This document shows, piece by piece, positions 50,478-59,715 of a stretch of 64,000 nucleotides of DNA; the first letter of the stretch is position 1, and the number at the start of each line of letters is the position of its first letter. Source of the DNA: Pleomorphovibrio marinus (GTDB taxonomy: Bacteria > Bacteroidota > Bacteroidia > Cytophagales > Cyclobacteriaceae); NCBI RefSeq assembly GCF_003347495.1, contig NZ_QCXY01000004.1, positions 434,001 through 498,000 of the forward strand, written 5' to 3'. Below the pieces are notes generated by a model, which was not told the origin of the DNA, did no database searches, and worked only from the letters and a program-made list of their open reading frames with translations. The position numbers and the translations under genes were made by a program.

Positions 50478-52169
50478 TTATTCTGCTCCCAATATCCTGT
50501 CTTCCATGGTAAGCACCTGTCCGTCTTCCAATAGTCGCTCTCTCAATTTTGCATATTCCACATCCTGCACATTGATGCCCTCATCTAGGGCCATGATGGC
50601 GGCAGTAGCGGCAGATTGCCCCAAAATCATAAATACCGGTTCCATACGTATGGAACCAAAGGCGATATGACTGGAGGATACGGCAACAGGAACCATCAGA
50701 TTTGTGCATTCCTCTGCCTTGGGCACCAAAGAACCATAAGCGATTTCGTAAGGCTGGGGAAGGGGAACACCTATATCCCCTTCATTGTGTACATGCCCGT
50801 TCTCATCGACATACCTCTGTATGTTATGGGAGTCAATGGTATAAGAACCCATCCCTACCGACTCAGGGGTTGGTTTTTTCTGCAACAGTTCATTTTCGGT
50901 CATAACGAATTTACCTATCATCCTTCTGGCTTCCCTTACATAGATCTGATGGGGCCAATTACCATTATCGGTAAATTCGTCCTTGGCCAATCCCCATTTC
51001 TGGAATTCTTCCTGGGTTTCCTTGGGCACCCTTGGGTCATTTGCCACGAAGTAAAGTAAGCCTTTTTGATAGTCCTCATGTTCCTTAATGATTTCCTTTC
51101 GCTTTTCATAGCTGGCCTCGGGATATTCATAGTTCATTCCAATATTATCAGAGCTGAAAGGGCCATGGTTGTTTGTGTCTGTTTTACGGTTGGGGATCAT
51201 ATCAAATTTACCGAACCATTCATCCCATCCCGCATCAAAGATCCTCACCAATAATTCATACTGCGTGGAGTCATAATTGTCGGGTCTGGGGAATGGCACC
51301 TGATTGTCCGGATGGTTGGACATACAGGTCCTGAAACAATAGGCCTGAACCTTGTCGTCCCCCTCCCCTTTTTCTCCGGGATGGTCTGGGCTGATCCGTG
51401 GAAGAAGTCCGGAAGAGGGATCTCCAGGAGTCCAATAAGGGTCAATGGGCTCATCCAATACCTTAAAGTGATGCCTGTGGTGATAGACTCCGGTTTGTAC
51501 TCCGTTCCACTCTTCGTCATATACGGAATTGGCTTCCCTTCCCACATGGTAACTTACCCCCGCAGCGGCCATCAGATCGCCCTCGTAGGTGGCGTCAATA
51601 AACATTTTTCCTTTGAATTCCTTTCCGCTTAGGGTCCTTATGGCGGTGATCCTGCCATTCTCTACGGTGACCCCGCCTGACCTGTCCAGCCATTCGTCCT
51701 TCAGCACTTCAATTTCATGATCACGTACAAAATCCTCATACACCTCCTCTGCTACATGGGGTTCAAAAATCCACATGGTGCGGAACTCCCCATCTAGAGC
51801 GGGAGTACCCTGGCCTTGGTTGCCAAACTCCGACTTCTTCTCCCATTTCCAGGCATCATCCACCTGATATTTATCGTACACACGCTGGTAAAATTCCCTA
51901 GAGAGGCCGCCAATGACTTCCTTTTTCCCTGTATCGGTCCAGCCCAGACCTCCGGAGGAAAGCCCTCCCAGATGGACATCGGGGGAAACCAAGACTACGG
52001 ATTTACCCATTTTTTTTGCCTGAACGGCAGCAGTAACAGCACCTGAAGTGCCACCATATACGACCACATCATAGACATCCTCATCCTCACTTTCGAAATC
52101 ACAGGCCATAAAGGCCAAAAAGAAGACCGATGCCAATAGCATTGTTTTTACGCTCAGTTTTTGGTTCAT
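50478..52169 (-). CDS. Exported FAD-dependent oxidoreductase (lipoprotein)
   Basis: The protein has 563 residues with a lipoprotein signal ending FMAC (Cys23). The nucleotide-binding loop is changed: VVYGGTSGAV, with Ala in place of the last Gly of the usual motif. GGLSSGGLGWTDTGKKE at 68-84 replaces the GGLTTGGLG of its relatives. [34 protein letters not shown] and the C-terminal [30 protein letters not shown] are the shared core. It is eight bases upstream of the sulfatase gene. It probably binds FAD, but its redox partner and substrate are unknown. Confidence 0.88.
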   Translation of the reverse strand: MNQKLSVKTMLLASVFFLAFMACDFESEDEDVYDVVVYGGTSGAVTAAVQAKKMGKSVVLVSPDVHLGGLSSGGLGWTDTGKKEVIGGLSREFYQRVYDKYQVDDAWKWEKKSEFGNQGQGTPALDGEFRTMWIFEPHVAEEVYEDFVRDHEIEVLKDEWLDRSGGVTVENGRITAIRTLSGKEFKGKMFIDATYEGDLMAAAGVSYHVGREANSVYDEEWNGVQTGVYHHRHHFKVLDEPIDPYWTPGDPSSGLLPRISPDHPGEKGEGDDKVQAYCFRTCMSNHPDNQVPFPRPDNYDSTQYELLVRIFDAGWDEWFGKFDMIPNRKTDTNNHGPFSSDNIGMNYEYPEASYEKRKEIIKEHEDYQKGLLYFVANDPRVPKETQEEFQKWGLAKDEFTDNGNWPHQIYVREARRMIGKFVMTENELLQKKPTPESVGMGSYTIDSHNIQRYVDENGHVHNEGDIGVPLPQPYEIAYGSLVPKAEECTNLMVPVAVSSSHIAFGSIRMEPVFMILGQSAATAAIMALDEGINVQDVEYAKLRERLLEDGQVLTMEDRILGAE

Positions 52170-52253
52170 ATTTTTTGGTTTTTTGTTAGTTTATTACTCC
52201 ATGATTTATTCTTACAAGGTTAAGGACAGTTCTTGAAGTAGGTAAAGAAGGCC

Positions 52254-52994
52254 TCATAACACTCTGATTTTTATATTTCTAAATGCCACTGGATCTCCAT
52301 GATCCTGAAGACCTATGCGACCCTTCCTGACTTTGGCATAATCAAACTCGGCAAACTTGCTGTTGGCCACCAGTTCTTCCCATTCGGGGGATCCCATTTC
52401 AGCCTCCACTACTTTTTCTCCGTTTAGCCAGTGCTCCACTTGACCTTCCTGGACTACTATCCGTGTGTGATTCCATTCTCCAGGAGAATTGGATGCCAAA
52501 ACATCGGGTGCTTTTAGATCGGAAATGGCACCTGTTTTTTGAGTATCCAGTAGCTCTTGTGGGTAATTTTCATCATCAATGAGCTGAAACTCGGGGCCCG
52601 TATGATGGATTCTGGGATACTCAGGGGCTTCTATCACGTGATAAAACACCCCACTATTTCCCTGGTCTTGAATTTTCCAATCTACCAGAAGTTCAAAGTC
52701 CTCAAATTCAGCGTCCGTTACGATATCCCCATTTCCCCCTTCGGTGTACAATATGCCACCTGCCACCTGCCAAGTAGTTTCGTCTCCCAGGTAGGAGTGC
52801 CAGCCCTGGGTGGATACCCCGTCAAACAGTAATTCCCAATCCTGCGCCTTTTCGGTATCTGTAAGCGTATTTAGGGCTAGTTCGTTGGTTTCAATAGATT
52901 TTTCCCCGGCCCTATCTTCCTTCGATTCATTGGGGCTACAGGCCATTATCCAGATTAATAAAAAAGGTGTATAAATGAATTTTGCTGATTGCAT
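52254..52994 (-). CDS. DUF1080 (3-keto-disaccharide hydrolase family) lipoprotein
   Basis: I take the Met at 52994, which avoids overlap with the upstream gene and gives a 246-residue protein with a lipoprotein signal ending IMAC (Cys19). The DUF1080 jelly-roll pattern is clear: WELLFDGVSTQGWHSY, ILYTEGGNGDIVTDAEFEDFEL, WKIQDQGNSGVFYHV, and GRIGLQDHGDPVAFRNIKIRVL at the end. Family members have been linked to hydrolysis or lyase cleavage of 3-keto glycosides together with Gfo/Idh/MocA oxidoreductases. That gene is directly upstream here, strengthening the link. Confidence 0.9.
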   Translation of the reverse strand: MQSAKFIYTPFLLIWIMACSPNESKEDRAGEKSIETNELALNTLTDTEKAQDWELLFDGVSTQGWHSYLGDETTWQVAGGILYTEGGNGDIVTDAEFEDFELLVDWKIQDQGNSGVFYHVIEAPEYPRIHHTGPEFQLIDDENYPQELLDTQKTGAISDLKAPDVLASNSPGEWNHTRIVVQEGQVEHWLNGEKVVEAEMGSPEWEELVANSKFAEFDYAKVRKGRIGLQDHGDPVAFRNIKIRVL

Positions 52995-53031
52995 ACTGTG
53001 ATATATTAATACAGGTCTATTTTTCCGATGG

Positions 53032-54423
53032 TTAAACCGCATCCACTATTTCCATTTTCTCCGGATCCCAACCCATGATCTTTCTTTCTTGGTAGCTGAT
53101 ATTTCCTGCCTCTGTGGGGCCACAGGTTCTCAAACCAAAGACAGCATCTTCCACTACTGGCTTACCTTCACGGATGGATTCAAAGAAATTGACAAAGTGT
53201 TCGTACCTGTCCCCCTTATAATCGGATGGCACCTTATAGGAAAATTCCCTAGGGCCTTCCATTTGCGCACGCCTGGGATACTTTTTGAAATATTCCTCTT
53301 TGAATTTCTCCTGCATCTCCTCAGAAAACGAATTGATGGACATGCCGGGCGCTTCGGGCATGGGCGTCCGTCTCAGCGTGAGGCTGTCAAACCCAATGGA
53401 TATATCCCCCTCCGAACCCACTATTCTGAACAGGTATCCCCCACCCCCTCCACTAATCAGGTTGGTGCGGAGGGCAAGGTTAAATGCGGGATGCTCTGGG
53501 GTTTCGGGATAATCGTAAAGTCCCAAATGAATATCGGGAACATCCCTGCCGTCTTTCCAATACCGCAAGCCCCCGGTGGACATCACCCGGTTGGGGCCCT
53601 TTGAACCAGTGACGAAATGCAGCATGGAAAGCATATGTACATACAGGTCACCGGCCATGCCTGTGCCATAATCCCAATAATTACGCCATCTGAAAAAGCG
53701 CTTAGCCTCCCAGGGCCTTTTAGGAGCCTGGCCAAGGTAGGTGTCCCAGTCCACCGTCTCCGGGGAGGCATCGGGCGGTATGGAATATTGCCAGGCACCG
53801 ATAGCACTTTGCCTGTCGATTTGGGCCTCGGCAAAATTGATCTCACCTATCTCTCCTGCTTCTAAAAGTTCTTTGGCCTTGGCATGGATAATGGAGCTCA
53901 CATAGTGGCTGCCTACTTGAAACACCACTCCGGTCTCCTTTTGCTTCTTAATGACACGGTGCCCTTCCGGCGTTTTCTGCACCATTGGCTTCTCACAGTA
54001 AATGTGCTTGCCCTTGTCCATGGCGTCTAAACAAATCTTCTCGTGCCAATGATCAGTGGTGGCATTGATCACCGCATCTATATCGTTTCTTTCCAGGATT
54101 TCCCTATAGTCTTTCGTCACCATAAGGTCTTTCCCCCATAGCTCCTTGGCGCGTGTCAGCCTCCCATCATAAAGGTCACAGGCTGCCACCACCTCCACTC
54201 CGTCTACCATCAAGGCAGTGTTGGTATCCCCTATACCCATGCCCCCGGTGCCAATCACCGCTATCCGGATGTTGTCGTTGGCAGCTATGGATTTTCTCTT
54301 TACCAAATCCAGGTATTGGGGTAATTCCCTGGTCTGTGAAAAAGCCAGTGGAGATGCCGCGGTAAGTGCCGCACCGGCACTTAGTTTTTTTAAAAACTCT
54401 CTTCTTTCTTTAGGTTGACTCAT
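53032..54423 (-). CDS. Gfo/Idh/MocA family oxidoreductase with Tat-like signal
   Basis: The protein has 463 residues. An Arg-Arg at 7-8 followed by a short hydrophobic stretch (KERREFLKKLSAGAALTAASP) is a Tat signal. The NAD(P) site is VIGTGGMGIGD at 57-66; HIYCEKPM carries the catalytic Lys-Pro region of the family. The C-terminal half holds RWRNYWDYGTGMAGDLYVHMLS and later AFGLRTCGPTE. These proteins oxidise or reduce sugar ring positions. Export with its nucleotide would need Tat. It is between a FAD oxidoreductase and the DUF1080 gene. Confidence 0.92.
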   Translation of the reverse strand: MSQPKERREFLKKLSAGAALTAASPLAFSQTRELPQYLDLVKRKSIAANDNIRIAVIGTGGMGIGDTNTALMVDGVEVVAACDLYDGRLTRAKELWGKDLMVTKDYREILERNDIDAVINATTDHWHEKICLDAMDKGKHIYCEKPMVQKTPEGHRVIKKQKETGVVFQVGSHYVSSIIHAKAKELLEAGEIGEINFAEAQIDRQSAIGAWQYSIPPDASPETVDWDTYLGQAPKRPWEAKRFFRWRNYWDYGTGMAGDLYVHMLSMLHFVTGSKGPNRVMSTGGLRYWKDGRDVPDIHLGLYDYPETPEHPAFNLALRTNLISGGGGGYLFRIVGSEGDISIGFDSLTLRRTPMPEAPGMSINSFSEEMQEKFKEEYFKKYPRRAQMEGPREFSYKVPSDYKGDRYEHFVNFFESIREGKPVVEDAVFGLRTCGPTEAGNISYQERKIMGWDPEKMEIVDAV

Positions 54424-54468
54424 GCTGGGTGTTTATTTAACTTAGATTAATGTTTTTATGGAGGGGAT

Positions 54469-56172
54469 TTACACTTTCCATGCTGTGTGCACGCCCTGCT
54501 TTCGAATATAGCTTTGAAATTCCTGAAGTAACCCCTTATCCTCTCTCACTTTTCTAGGAGGCACAGATTTGTTCTTGGCAAAAGCCACCAAATACCCCAC
54601 TGCCTCCCCAATACTCCATTCCACCGGATGCAACCTGTAGCAGCCATTGGTGATGTGAGTGGTTCCAATATTTTTGTTTGCCGGAATTAGGTTGTCCATG
54701 GTTTCAGGCAACAGTGCCCCCAATGGTATCTGAAAGGGGAAGGAACCGAAATCAATATAATTATTTCCTGAGGTGCTGGGATGCAAATCTATATGATAAG
54801 TACCTATCCCAACACTATCCTCAAACTGCTTGGCATTATCGATGTTTGGGTTCCCAGTGACCAGTGCCCTGTTCTCCCTGCCCACATGCTCCTCCAATAT
54901 AGTAAAAACCGCCTTAATTCTTCTCGACTCTCTGACATAAGGGTATTTGGCCATACCGTCTTCAGTGCCCATGACATCGGGCCTCAGTCGTAATCCCGGC
55001 CAGCCCTGGCCCCCATCAGCTCTGGGCGCTTCGGTTTGCATCCAATACAGTAAGGACAAGTTAAGTTGTTTGCTTTGTGCTACATGCTGCTGAAAGGTAT
55101 TTTCATCCACATCAATAAGGCTTCCCAGAAAATAGTCATTCTGGGGCCAATTTACCACTGTGATATCTCCTTTATAGGTACCCGGCTTAAAATTTTTCCT
55201 GTGAGCCAATCGTCGGTAATCCCATAAATTCAACAAATCCCCGGTACTTCCCTCCGGATTGAATCCCAACAATTTGGGTTCAAGGGTGGAAGGGTTGGAA
55301 TAATGCCAATCCAACAGCTTCCCCGACCAGGGCGGATGCATCTCCGGTTCAAAGTTTCTCCAAAAAGCGTAATCCTTAGGTTTGTCTATGGTAAAATCTT
55401 CCCCCTCCACATGATCAATGGCAAAACAAAGGGTAAAAGCCTGGTCATTGTCCGGATCCGCCTGTTCCGGTGCATGCAGCTCCCCGGTTTGTGCCTTTGA
55501 TTCAGCACCTGTCACATATGCGGTATTGGTGAGTGGCAACAAGTCCCCAAGCTCCGTGGCGTCCACGAAATAGGGGGCTTCACAGGTAATTTCCCTTCCG
55601 CTTGACAAGCTTTTAAATCTCACAGCCTTAACCTTATGATTGCCGGAATCTGCTCCCACCACCTTATGACTGAGCAGCAGGGTAAGTTGCCCATTGCTCA
55701 AATAAGGGGCAAGAAACCCGTACATAACGGCAAGGGCCACTTGTGGCTCATGACTCATTCGTCTGGCACCGGTAGCATTACCTGGGTTTAATAAGGGGTT
55801 TGCCCTAGCCTCATCGGTCATGGGGTAATGGGTTCGGTAATACTCCCTGACTGCATTGCGATAGTCCCTGTAAAGCTGGGTAGCACCGGTAGTTTCAATA
55901 TGGCTATGTTCATCTGGAGGTACCCCTTGTTGGGTGATTTGTCCACCTATCCAGTCGGTTTCTTCGGTGAGCAGGACGCTGAGGCCATTTCTGAGTGCCG
56001 CCATAGCTGCTGCAAAGCCACCCAATCCGGCACCTGCAATTGCCACGTCCACCTTATACCCCGATTCTTGGGCATTGTTTAGCTTAGATTGGGAGGCGGT
56101 AGACCAAAAAGGTAAGCCCAACCCTGCCATACCGCTTATGGACATTGTACCCAAGAATTCCCGTCTCTTCAT
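54469..56172 (-). CDS. Exported FAD-dependent oxidoreductase with Tat-like signal
   Basis: The protein has 567 residues. MKRREFLGTMSISGMAGLGLPF at the start has the Arg-Arg-x-Phe-Leu of Tat signals. The Rossmann motif is canonical, GAGLGG at 47-52, and a DWIGGQITQQGVPPDEH segment follows. GRENRALVTGNPNID and the C-terminal NIGTTHITNGCYRLHPVEWSIGEAVGYL are similar in place to the paralogs. It is the most divergent of the six exported flavoproteins. Tat export would carry the folded protein with its FAD. Confidence 0.88.
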   Translation of the reverse strand: MKRREFLGTMSISGMAGLGLPFWSTASQSKLNNAQESGYKVDVAIAGAGLGGFAAAMAALRNGLSVLLTEETDWIGGQITQQGVPPDEHSHIETTGATQLYRDYRNAVREYYRTHYPMTDEARANPLLNPGNATGARRMSHEPQVALAVMYGFLAPYLSNGQLTLLLSHKVVGADSGNHKVKAVRFKSLSSGREITCEAPYFVDATELGDLLPLTNTAYVTGAESKAQTGELHAPEQADPDNDQAFTLCFAIDHVEGEDFTIDKPKDYAFWRNFEPEMHPPWSGKLLDWHYSNPSTLEPKLLGFNPEGSTGDLLNLWDYRRLAHRKNFKPGTYKGDITVVNWPQNDYFLGSLIDVDENTFQQHVAQSKQLNLSLLYWMQTEAPRADGGQGWPGLRLRPDVMGTEDGMAKYPYVRESRRIKAVFTILEEHVGRENRALVTGNPNIDNAKQFEDSVGIGTYHIDLHPSTSGNNYIDFGSFPFQIPLGALLPETMDNLIPANKNIGTTHITNGCYRLHPVEWSIGEAVGYLVAFAKNKSVPPRKVREDKGLLQEFQSYIRKQGVHTAWKV

Positions 56173-56235
56173 AGTTGCATAGCATTGTATTGGTAATGGA
56201 AGATTACTTAATCCTAATTGAATCCAATCTTTCCC

Positions 56236-57948
56236 TTATTTGTGATCCAGAATTTGATTACCCTTTTCGAGCAGAGTGCGTAGCTCCTGGTAAGGCACAT
56301 CCTGAACGGCCACACCTTTGTCAATGGCCAAACTGGCGGCTGCCGCTGCGGACTGACCAAGTACCATAAATACCGGTTCCATGCGAATGGAGCCAAATGC
56401 AATATGGGTAGAACTCACACAGACAGGCACAAGCATATTTTCCAGTTCCCCTCTTTTGGGCACTATGGACCTGTAGGGAATGGGATAGGGGTCCCTCACG
56501 TGCGCCTCCACATTTCCTTCGTTTTGAACGTACCCGTTATGGTCCACATAGCGTTGAACCATATGGGAATCCATGCCATAGGCGGCCAGCCCCACTATAT
56601 CCTCCACAGGGTCCACCATGCGCTCACAGTCCCTCTGCGTTACCACATAGTCGCTGATCATTCGCCTTGCCTCCCTTACATAGAGTTGCGGCGTCCAGCC
56701 TTCTCCCTCCTCAAATTCATCCTTGGTCATGCCCCATTGGGACACTACATCACGAACTTCCTTAGGGATACGTGGGTGGTAGGCCAATGTCCACATCAGC
56801 CCCTTCTGGTATTCATAATGCCGCTGTGTAATGGCCTCCCTCTCGGCATAGCTACCCTCTGGAAAGTCAAAGTTTTGGCCGATAAAATCTGTGGAAAATC
56901 CCTTCTGATTATTGGTGTCTGTCTTGCGGTTGGGCATGGGAGTGTTGATCCAGGGAACGAGTGGGTCACCATAATGGTACATTTCCGAAATTTCCCCGGT
57001 CCTGGCCTCATAGTTTCTAAACAATAGCTCATATTCCAGCTCATTGTAATCTTTAGGCTTCTCAAAGGGGATTCTGTTATCGGGATGATCGGTTAGGGTC
57101 ATACGAAAACAATAGGCCTGAATGCCCTTGTCCCCGGATCCGTCAATCCCCGGGCCTCCTTCAATGATAAAAGGGAGAAGGCCGCTTTCAGGATTGCCTT
57201 TTTCCACATAGGGATCCACTCCCGGGATAAAATTATGGTGGACGGCATTTCGGGACACCCCCCCTTTTAGGGTGACGTTATAGTAATTTGCCTGCACCCC
57301 GTTCAGGGTTTCCCCATATTCATCGTTGCCTTCCCTTCCATAGGTATAGGATACACCTGCCGCTGCTATAAGGTCTCCTTCATAGGTGGCATCCATAAAC
57401 ATCTTTCCGGAGTACCTTTCTCCGGACTCCATGGTGATGGCCACCAATTTATTGTTTTCCACCTCGGTGCCACTTTCCCTGTTCAGCCGCTGTCCGGTGA
57501 TGGGTGTGATGCCCTCAGCCCCCAACATATCGGCATATACCTTTTTTGCGGCAGAGGGCTCAAAGGTCCACATAGCCTCTTCCCCTTCCACCGACCTGCT
57601 TTGACCGGGTCTGTTGAAGTAATCCGACCTGTCTTGCCACTTCCAGTGATCCGGGTTGTCGTAATACTTTTTGATATTGATGTAAAACTCCCTGGAAATT
57701 CCTCCTATGGCTTGCTTATTTCCGATATCTGTGGCACCAAGGCCTCCAGTGGTAAGCCCCCCCACATGCTGGGAAGGTTCTATTAGCACCACGGATTTTC
57801 CTTGCCTGGAAGCCTCAATGGCTGCTGCCACCCCGGCTGAGGTTCCTCCATAGATGACAAGGTCATAAGTCTCTTCTTGACTATAACTGGTAAAAGGCTG
57901 GAAAAATAAGCCAAGGCTTGCTAGAATAAGGATAAATTGGATTCGCAT
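56236..57948 (-). CDS. Exported FAD-dependent oxidoreductase (Sec signal)
   Basis: The protein has 570 residues with a Sec signal (MRIQFILILASLGLFFQPFTSYSQ). The flavin loop reads IYGGTSAGV with GGTSAG at 34-39, so Thr stands where the second Gly of GxGxxG is normal. [60 protein letters not shown] and [27 protein letters not shown] are almost the same as in the next gene (57994-59694), so the two are recent tandem duplicates. Confidence 0.9.
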   Translation of the reverse strand: MRIQFILILASLGLFFQPFTSYSQEETYDLVIYGGTSAGVAAAIEASRQGKSVVLIEPSQHVGGLTTGGLGATDIGNKQAIGGISREFYINIKKYYDNPDHWKWQDRSDYFNRPGQSRSVEGEEAMWTFEPSAAKKVYADMLGAEGITPITGQRLNRESGTEVENNKLVAITMESGERYSGKMFMDATYEGDLIAAAGVSYTYGREGNDEYGETLNGVQANYYNVTLKGGVSRNAVHHNFIPGVDPYVEKGNPESGLLPFIIEGGPGIDGSGDKGIQAYCFRMTLTDHPDNRIPFEKPKDYNELEYELLFRNYEARTGEISEMYHYGDPLVPWINTPMPNRKTDTNNQKGFSTDFIGQNFDFPEGSYAEREAITQRHYEYQKGLMWTLAYHPRIPKEVRDVVSQWGMTKDEFEEGEGWTPQLYVREARRMISDYVVTQRDCERMVDPVEDIVGLAAYGMDSHMVQRYVDHNGYVQNEGNVEAHVRDPYPIPYRSIVPKRGELENMLVPVCVSSTHIAFGSIRMEPVFMVLGQSAAAAASLAIDKGVAVQDVPYQELRTLLEKGNQILDHK

Positions 57949-57993
57949 TTTCTGTTTGGATCTAAAATTACGTTCAGTTCTATATATTTTCTA

Positions 57994-59694
57994 CTATTCT
58001 ATTCTTTGTCCATAATTGATGAGGCTCTCTTTCAATTTAGCATAGGGAAGTTCGTGCAATTTCATATCCTCCTCCAAAGAAAGCGCAGCAGCAATGGCCG
58101 CAGACTGTCCCAACACCATAAATACAGGTTCCATTCGGATGGAACCAAAGGCTACGTGGGTGGAGCTCAAGCAAACGGGAACCAGCAGATTATCCGCTTC
58201 CCCCTGCTTGGGAATAATGGATCGGTACCCCACTGGATATGGGCCTGCCACACTGCTTTGCATATTTCCTTCGTTTTGCACAAACCCATTGGCATCCACA
58301 TAGCGTTGGGTATGATGGGAGTCCATTCCGTAAGCGGCCAAGCCTATGGGGTCTTCCACCACTTCCAGACCTTCGCAATGATGTTGAGTCATTACCAGGT
58401 CACTTACCATACGGCGGGCTTCACGGATATAGAGTTGGCTGGGCCATCCATCCTCCCTTTCAAATTCGTCTTTGCATGTTCCCCATTGAGAAACTTCCTC
58501 CCTTACCTTGTCAGGAATTCTGGGGTGATAAGCCAGAGTCCACATTAGCCCCTTTTGATAGTCAAGATGAGCTTGGGCAATCTTTTCCCTGTCCTCGTAG
58601 GAAGTCTCGGGGTACTCATAATTTTGCCCGATGAAATCGGTGGAAAACCCGTATTTATTATTGGTGTCTGTTTTTCTGTTAGGCATGGCCGAATTTGCCC
58701 AAGGGATAAAACCTCCCCCATAGGTGTACATGTTTTCTAGGTCATCGGCGGCCTCGAAATTCCTGAATAGCAATTCATAATTCAAGGTGTCATACCCTTC
58801 TGGTTTTTCAAAAGGAATCCGGTTATCCGGATGGTCTGTAAGGCACATGCGATAACAATAGGCCTGTATATGATGGTCTCCCTCCCCTTCTACACCGGGG
58901 CCTCCTTCTTTGATATAGGGGAGCAAACCGCTGGAAGGCTCTCCTTTAATCACATAGGGATCAACTCTATCCACAAACTCATGGTTTCTTGCGTTTCGAG
59001 CCACATTGCCCCGCAAGGATACATTGTAGCGATGAGCCTGTACCCCGTTTAGAGTTTCATCATAGGTTTGGTTCGATTCCCTTCCCAAGGTGTAAGATAC
59101 CCCTGCAGTGGCCATGAGATCACCCTCATAGGTAGCGTCCATAAATACACGGCCTTTATAATCGGATCCGTTTTCCATGGAGATGGACCGAATAGTTGCC
59201 CCCTCCTTAACCACCCCTGAAGCACGATTTAACCTTTCTCCATATACGATGGTGATATGGTGTTCTGCATCCAGCATATTCTTGTAAATGGATAAGGCAG
59301 CAGAAGGCTCAAAAGTCCATCGGGATTTTTCCCCTTCCTCTGTTCGGGAATAAGCCACGCCCTTGTAATCCTCTTTATCTTGCCAGTTCCAGTTTTCGGG
59401 TCTTTCATAGTACTGATATACCCTTTCATAAAATTCCCTGGATATACCTCCAATAGCCTGTTTATTCCCAATATCCGTCTGCCCTAATCCACCGGTGGTA
59501 AGCCCACCCAATCGCTGGCCGGGTTCAATGAGGATTACCGTTTTCCCCATCCTGGAGGCCTGTATGGCAGCGGCCACACCTGCTGAGGTGCCCCCGTAAA
59601 TGACCAGGTCATAGGTTTGTCCCACAAGTAGGAAAGGGCTGAAGAAAGCCAAGAAACCAAGTAGTGCGAATCGCTTATTCAAGGTTAATCCCAT
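57994..59694 (-). CDS. Exported FAD-dependent oxidoreductase (Sec signal, tandem duplicate)
   Basis: The protein has 566 residues with a Sec signal ending near LLVGQ. GGTSAG at 34-39 again has Thr in the FAD motif. It matches the 570-residue paralog closely along the whole length, including [48 protein letters not shown]-like middle parts, and [26 protein letters not shown]. Substrate differences, if any, will lie in the less similar stretches (about 90-150 and 330-380). Located between two other flavoprotein genes with gaps of 45 and 21 bases. Confidence 0.9.
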   Translation of the reverse strand: MGLTLNKRFALLGFLAFFSPFLLVGQTYDLVIYGGTSAGVAAAIQASRMGKTVILIEPGQRLGGLTTGGLGQTDIGNKQAIGGISREFYERVYQYYERPENWNWQDKEDYKGVAYSRTEEGEKSRWTFEPSAALSIYKNMLDAEHHITIVYGERLNRASGVVKEGATIRSISMENGSDYKGRVFMDATYEGDLMATAGVSYTLGRESNQTYDETLNGVQAHRYNVSLRGNVARNARNHEFVDRVDPYVIKGEPSSGLLPYIKEGGPGVEGEGDHHIQAYCYRMCLTDHPDNRIPFEKPEGYDTLNYELLFRNFEAADDLENMYTYGGGFIPWANSAMPNRKTDTNNKYGFSTDFIGQNYEYPETSYEDREKIAQAHLDYQKGLMWTLAYHPRIPDKVREEVSQWGTCKDEFEREDGWPSQLYIREARRMVSDLVMTQHHCEGLEVVEDPIGLAAYGMDSHHTQRYVDANGFVQNEGNMQSSVAGPYPVGYRSIIPKQGEADNLLVPVCLSSTHVAFGSIRMEPVFMVLGQSAAIAAALSLEEDMKLHELPYAKLKESLINYGQRIE

Positions 59695-59715
59695 ATCATG
59701 TCTGCAATTTTGAAC

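Noticed and set aside
56404-58548. Two plus-strand frames of about 205 codons in the flavoprotein cluster
   Set aside because: They lie antisense to paralogous flavoprotein genes at the same relative place and look alike for that reason only.
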